Shown here: one piece after another, positions 58,687-64,000 of the stretch
Layout of the letters: every line of letters starts with the position of its first letter
How positions within the stretch are numbered: the first letter of the stretch is position 1
Origin: Agelas oroides
Lineage: Eukaryota > Porifera > Demospongiae > Agelasida > Agelasidae
NCBI GenBank assembly: GCA_949130485.1
Contig: OX422193.1
Span: forward strand, 4,012,871-4,076,870
DNA length: 64,000 bases
Direction of reading: 5' to 3'
Program-made: the position numbers and the translations under genes
Notes under the pieces: generated by a model
Told to the model about the DNA's origin: nothing
The model's database searches: none
What the model saw: the letters and a program-made list of their open reading frames with translations, nothing else

Positions 58687-60480
58687 AACCTAGAATTACC
58701 AGTGTTGTTCATCTCTTACGATATATAATGACCATAGCATAAGAAGCTAAGCTCTGACATGCATGTGATTTTTAGCACAAGGTTTCATCTCTAATACTAC
58801 GATTGTCCTATAAATATGTGTTTGTAAGGTGCTGTCAGATCCTATGAATTGTTGTTAATGACACTGGCCAATAACTTTTTAACACCTTGTTTGTGTAGGG
58901 GATAATGATAGCTTCTGTGATAGCTCAGACTTTGATTTTTGGAGATTTATGTTTCAATGATATCACCTACATTAGGCAAGAAAACTGATAATCACACCTC
59001 TATTGCATTAAAATTTGAAAACTTTCAGCAGTGAATCTCTGAATATTGAACCACTGCTACTGTGAAGGCCATTTGAAGACAGAATCTGAAAATCCTACAT
59101 AGCCAAGCTGTTTACAACCATGTGGGAAGTACTTTCAACACTGGTTGGAATACCATCATACAGACCCACCTGACTTAGATGGGTTGGCAATTTTTTTCTC
59201 TGAGTTTGTCAGTCACAGTTTTTAGCAACTTTTGTCCAGTTCATGCTCAACATTATAGTAAAGAAGTTGCAAAACTGCATACAGTTATAGCATTTTATGT
59301 GCTCAACATTACCAATAAACAACACAATAATGAAGTTACAAATCAGCTTAATAACCACAAAATTTGTTTGGTGGTTTTTGTTTGTTTGCACCTCAGAGCT
59401 AGTGGGGTAAACCTCTTTTTGGCCGGTGAAGACGCTGAAGTTTCTTCTCTGCATTTTGGAGGACAAAGCTGTGAGTCGCCTTGGCATCCAGTACCTTATG
59501 TGTTAAGCTACAACAAGGTATGCCATTGCACCAATGCTGTTTGAGCAGAGAGCCAAACTTCTTTGCAAACACTCTGTTTGTAGTGGACCGTTTCCATTGT
59601 TTGGGCCATGTAGGCTGCTCTTCAAGGTACTACTGCCTTGATACATACAAACATATGTCATTGAAGGAATCGACTTGAAGTCAATGAACAAGCAAATGCT
59701 GGACTACAGAGAGTTAGGGGCCAGTTAGCCACACGACTCATCACAACTTTATGTTTACTACAAATGTATTCAACAATTGCAATGACATAATACACTAGCC
59801 TCATTCCCAGGCTCTCCCCACTACACTGTCTGCCAGTGCATGCTGTTTTAGTTCAAGGGTTTCCTGATCTCTTAGTTCTTGGTTGAATTAACAGAGTATA
59901 GTTTGTGAGAAATTAAACAGCTAGCGGATTAGTTAGACAACACCACCAAGCTTCTTACAGTTTTTGTTTAGTTGTAATTACTACAGGAATATTAAGCCAT
60001 ATATTTCGTTAGTATATGATTTACCACAGCATTTACAAAAGTTGTAAACATACAAAATAAATACACTATACAAATATGAAATGATGCCAAATGGACCTGG
60101 GAATCATGAATCAGGAAGTAGCAAACTATAGTCACATCTGTAGTTGCGCCATCTATTTTAATTACTACACATAGGTACTTTAGTTTTAATTCACAAACAT
60201 TTTTCATGTGTATAAAGGTGTTAGTTTTAATTACCAATATGCAAAAACAGCTAAAGTTGGAGTTTTACTAAAACAACACCGCTGCATGTCTGCTGTACTG
60301 GCCCATGGTGCTCATGTGACATCATGCAACAATTAATGTACTCTGCATGACATTCCAATAACAACAACCAAGTGCTCTATGAACAAAGTCAATGGGTGCG
60401 TAGATTTTCAACAGAACTGAAACCATTTGGGCAGTCAAAATTTCCTCTCATGATTAACCTACCATTGAACTAGCAAAAAA
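58687..60480. other. Intergenic, 3' of the LRR gene
   Basis: AT-rich, with no supported gene. Half a hairpin element is at 59796-59820 and TTTTAATT-type repeats at 60195-60285. Short open frames (59179-59544 and others) have no domain. Confidence 0.5.
59796..59820. mobile_element. TAGCCTCG hairpin element, left arm only
   Basis: TAGCCTCATTCCCAGGCTCT plus CCCCA matches the left arm; the right arm is absent. Confidence 0.7.
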
Positions 60481-60499
60481 TAGGTGTCAGGAGCAAATT

Positions 60500-63360
60500 G
60501 AGAGTGGGGGACTATAGGTTCAAAGGTTCAAAGCTTCATCGATAACGCCCAACATGGAGCACGATTGCTTATATACATCATATTCCAGAAGGCATCACCA
60601 GAAATTAGCCTTTGCAGTGCAGTCATCTCATTGAGGTTCAGTCTATTCATATGCTGCTCCAACACATGTTCCAGCACAGAAGTAGCCAGGTTCACTTGAT
60701 CACAGAGATGACAGGGCTTCCTTCCTCGGCCATAGCTACTGATCAACCTTAACATCACTTGCAGGCCTCTTGTGTGCCGCAGTCCCAAGTCAAGAGCCAT
60801 ACCCCACAACCTCAACCATCCTCCATTCCTTGCCACCACTGCAATCTGTGGAGCCTTCCCTTCACTTGACTCAATCCTCTTCTCTCTGTCCAGCTGCCCA
60901 ATCACCTTCTTCACCTCTTTCATGTTGATCTGGTCTGCATCTCCACCTAATATCTTATCTGTGAACTGAGTCTCAAAACCCTCTTCAAGTTCCTTACATT
61001 CCTTGACCAGACACAAGGAAGCAACATCATCTACCATTGACCTCATAGCAGCTGCACCCACTCCAGTAGCACCATCCCTCACCATCCTCTTCAAGAACCC
61101 TAGTTTCCTGACCAGCAATCGGGACCTTACAGACTCCATCTCTAGAGTAGTGACTGCGGCTGTATTGCAGTGATGCTTTGGCCATTAATGCCCTCTCCCC
61201 CAAACAGACCTCCAACTGCTGCAAAATCCGCTCTGTCACAACCCAATTCTCACAACCATATAGAAGAACTGGAACCACACATGTCTCCACTACTGACCTT
61301 GTTGACTAAGGTCACCCTGAAAAGCCCCAATGCTTCCAAAGTGAAAAAAGGCTCTCCTGGCCTTCTGAACGTTCTCTTCCACAGGACCACAGCACGTGAG
61401 GCAAGGAGGTCTCCTCTCCACCAGTAGCCCAGACATTTTCCCTCATACCCACTGGGTAGTACAGAGCTGTCAATCTCACACTCAGGTAGAACATCACACC
61501 TCTGTCCTCTGTCAAACACTACCACCTCACACTTTTGCACGTTCAGCTTCAGAAAATTGTTCTCTGCAAATGTCTTCACCAGAGCATTCAGTGCGTTTAT
61601 ACTGGTAGCCAAAGTTCAGATATCGTCTGCATGTAGAAACCCACAAGCATAAAAGTTGTTCACTGAAAGGCCAAGTCCTGAAACCTCCAGTTGCTTCAGC
61701 AAAGGGTCCATCACCAGCAGGAAGAGTGTAGGTGATAAAACAAAACCTTGCTTCACACCCCTCTCCACCATGAAAAGGCCCCATCACACTGCACACGACA
61801 AGAGGCACCATCATACCAGCTTCTCAGTAGTCGCCAGGTCTTCCCATTCACCCCTGCCTCATACAATCTGTCCAGTAGCTCTGGATACTCTACTGAGTCA
61901 AAAACTTTCTGCATGTCATAGAGGCACATAAAAACCTGACTTCCACCCCTCACATACCGAGCAATCACCTCTTGAGTGGCAAAAATAGCATCATCACATG
62001 ACACCCTCCTCCGGTATGCTGACTGGTTGACATGAGGAATATTGGCCTCCAACAGTAGTGGCTGCAGTCAAGATCAGAAATTCCAACGCCTTTGCAATGA
62101 CAGATGATAGTGTCACACCCCTGTAGCTGTCCACAAGTACTGGATCCTTACCACCACTGGTACAACTATCCCTGATTTCAGAGTGCTTGGGACTACCTCC
62201 AGGTCAACTACAGCATTCAGAATGTTCACCAGCCAAATCACCATCACATCTCCAATTTCCTTCAAGTATTCAGCTGTCAAACCATCTGGTCCTGCTACCT
62301 TCCCACCCTTTAGCTTCCTTACAGCAGTGGCAACCTCTTCAACTGAAAAAGGTACATCCAACACAAATTCCTCATTGGAAACAGATCTTGAGTCCAACTT
62401 GTCCATCTCACATGACAAACCCTGTATTCCTTCTGAATCACTGCTAGCTTCCCAAAGTGCTGGGCCCACACATCCAGCAGTGCTTCGGGCTGATTCACCA
62501 TCCTCCCATCCACCATAAGTTTTGAGCATCTGGACTTCCTACGCTGGGGTGTCATAAATCGGCCTCTAGCTGCAATGGCGAACATCCTCTCTTTCCTTTG
62601 GATTCTACTATGTTCCGCTGCTGCAGCACAGAATCTCACCCTTCTTCTAACAGCTCTTTTCAACCGACCCTTCTCTTCATACAAGGGACCATCCGATGGG
62701 CAGCCAGCTTCCCTCCATGCTTTGCGAGCAACCCTACTCTGTGCACAAAGGCAACTCAGCGTGTTGTCCCGGTACCTTGATGCTCTCCTGAACCTGAGGA
62801 AATGTCTTCTCGATCTGCAGCCTCTGCCAACAACCAGGCTATGTGTCTCATCTCATCATCCACATGCTGAGCCTCGTCATATGTACTGTTCAGAAGCTCC
62901 TACTCTGCACTTCTGAGGTGTAGTCATCAATTTCGCCAGTCCTCCTTGCCTTGTCCCAGTTAATTCTTGGCTGCACTTTCCCCTTGTGCACATCAGCCTA
63001 TGGACATGGTACATACGCCAATCTTGCTGTCAGTGGTAAGTGGTCCGAAGTGTTGAGATCATCCATACAATGTGTACTCTAACTGCAGGACAACATTAAA
63101 TGAAGGCTGCCTCTCAGATTGCACCTTCCCATCATCTTGTGTAGCAGCACTCCCTGCATATTAACATCACCAGCTCCCCTAGATCCACCTAACTTCCCAA
63201 GATGAGCATTGAAGTCACCAGTCACCACCACTGGACCAAGAAGCTCCAACTCACTGATGACACGCTCAAATTCCACCGAATGCTCTCTGAAGATGTCCAT
63301 TCCCTGGTCTAGGACATGGCAAGCAAACTCTAACAACTGACACAATTGAACCATCTGTAT
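60500..63360 (-). mobile_element. LINE with endonuclease and reverse transcriptase, decayed
   Basis: Read on the minus strand: an endonuclease part (LLGPVVVTGDFNAHLGKLGG, 63354-63079), a linker, and RT motifs (LKGGKVAGPDGLTAEYLKEI near 62280; SAYRRRVSCDDAIFATQEVI, YDMQKVFDSVEYPELLDRLY, 62052-61753; FLHADDI near 61620). The C-terminal region follows (NNFLKLNVQKCEVVVFDRGQ; VLLYGCENWVVTERILQQLE) and ends LISGDAFWNMMYISNRAP. The reading frame changes at least four times along the coding part, so it is inactive. The clade is uncertain. Neither end nor a target duplication was resolved. Confidence 0.88.
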
Positions 63361-63399
63361 CGTCTACAGTGAACCTACCGTAGTGTCTCAAGCCCGAAA

Positions 63400-63986
63400 A
63401 ATCGGGAGTGGGCCCTTACACGGAGGAGCTGCTTGAATAGTCCAACTATGCCCGTGCAAGCGCCCGCCCCGGATCCCTGACAGCAGCTACTGAATTGACT
63501 CGCGTCGTAGCTTCGCCCGTGCTTCCTTTTTCAGGCAAAGGAGCGGGCCAGCTGCGACAGTAGAGAAAGCTGTATCCTGCTAGAAAACGGACCAACCCGA
63601 AGTCTCGTTGCCATGGCTTCGCAGCGTTCGTCGCTTGCAGCACGCGAATTTCATACTGCAAGCGAAGAACCGTCTGCGGACGAGGCTACGACCGGTGTGT
63701 GCAAGCCTTGCTGCCGGATGTAGTGGCGCCTGAAACTCATCGAAACAGTCTATGTGAGCTCAAACTGTGAACTTTCGAGTCGCCACGCAAGAATTTGCAT
63801 GGTGGGCGGTTACACGGAGGACCTCACAAACGGGATTCACTTTGTTCACCGACTCCTTTGAAGATCTTGTCACGTGCAACGTTGGCTGTAGCGTCTCGTG
63901 ACCAGCCCGCGCGCGCCTCTGGCGTCTTTGACTGTTCGCGTTTTCCAGACCGTTGTCAGTGTTGAAGAACTCAAGAGCAAGTCTAG
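63400..63986 (+). promoter_or_regulatory. CpG-rich promoter-like segment and 5' exon
   Basis: CpG density rises sharply here compared with the AT-rich window (ccgcgcgcgcctctggcgtc, gcgaagaaccgtctgcggac). The segment ends GTCTAG|GTAAGT at 63986, a near-ideal splice donor, so it probably contains the first, maybe non-coding, exon of a gene to the right. A 36-codon frame at 63613-63723 (MASQRSSLAAREFHTASEEP and on) could be an upstream ORF. The word ttacacggaggac/gagct occurs twice (63417 and 63810). Confidence 0.5.
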
Positions 63987-64000
63987 GTAAGTTACGAATA

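Overview
ORGANISM. The window is animal nuclear DNA, most likely from a demosponge. The main evidence is a large NACHT-LRR gene (37728-46054, minus) whose domain order and motif wording fit the expanded sponge NLR family, and a LRR gene (56740-58686, plus) of a type I associate with sponges. Genes are spliced with GT-AG introns, intergenic DNA is AT-rich, and mobile and tandem repeats are very dense. There is no operon, CRISPR array or bacterial signature.

LAYOUT. 1-318 is the 5' coding end of a secreted-protein gene running off the left edge. 924-10030 and 22585-31155 are two copies of one ~9 kb unit in direct orientation. Each carries an arrestin-domain gene with two coding exons. The copies differ by clean transposon insertions with recognisable target-site duplications, by tandem-repeat length, and by one replaced block. 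The ~12.5 kb between them holds a Gypsy fossil, a hairpin satellite interrupted by a LINE, Helitron scraps, a single-exon SAM-dependent methyltransferase (18144-18929), a second Gypsy fossil and a ~1.4 kb minisatellite. A third, longer Gypsy fossil (31651-34944) follows copy B, then a ~30 bp minisatellite.

IMMUNE-LIKE INTERVAL. 37728-46054 carries an NLR that I resolve into three phase-compatible exons: an N-terminal 2A-type ribosome-skipping peptide, a Death-like domain, a P/Q/H-rich linker, NACHT and LRRs (1210 residues). A 36 bp hairpin transposon with a 9 bp target duplication sits in frame inside its third exon. Upstream lie a decayed Mutator-like transposase, a CXXC zinc finger and an OTU protease remnant (46801-49650). 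A ~31-copy minisatellite (51505-53965) follows, almost every unit of which matches the NF-kB site consensus. The LRR gene is transcribed away from it on the other side, so the array lies between two divergent immune-type genes.

RIGHT END. 60500-63360 is a decayed LINE on the minus strand. 63400-63986 is a CpG-rich promoter-like segment ending in a strong splice donor, probably the first exon of a gene to the right.

SYNTHESIS. The host genes supported are the secreted protein (partial), two arrestin-domain paralogues, the methyltransferase, the NLR and the LRR protein. Most of the rest is repeats. The duplicated unit could be a true tandem duplication or two haplotypes joined in assembly. Its insertion polymorphisms let target sites be read directly.
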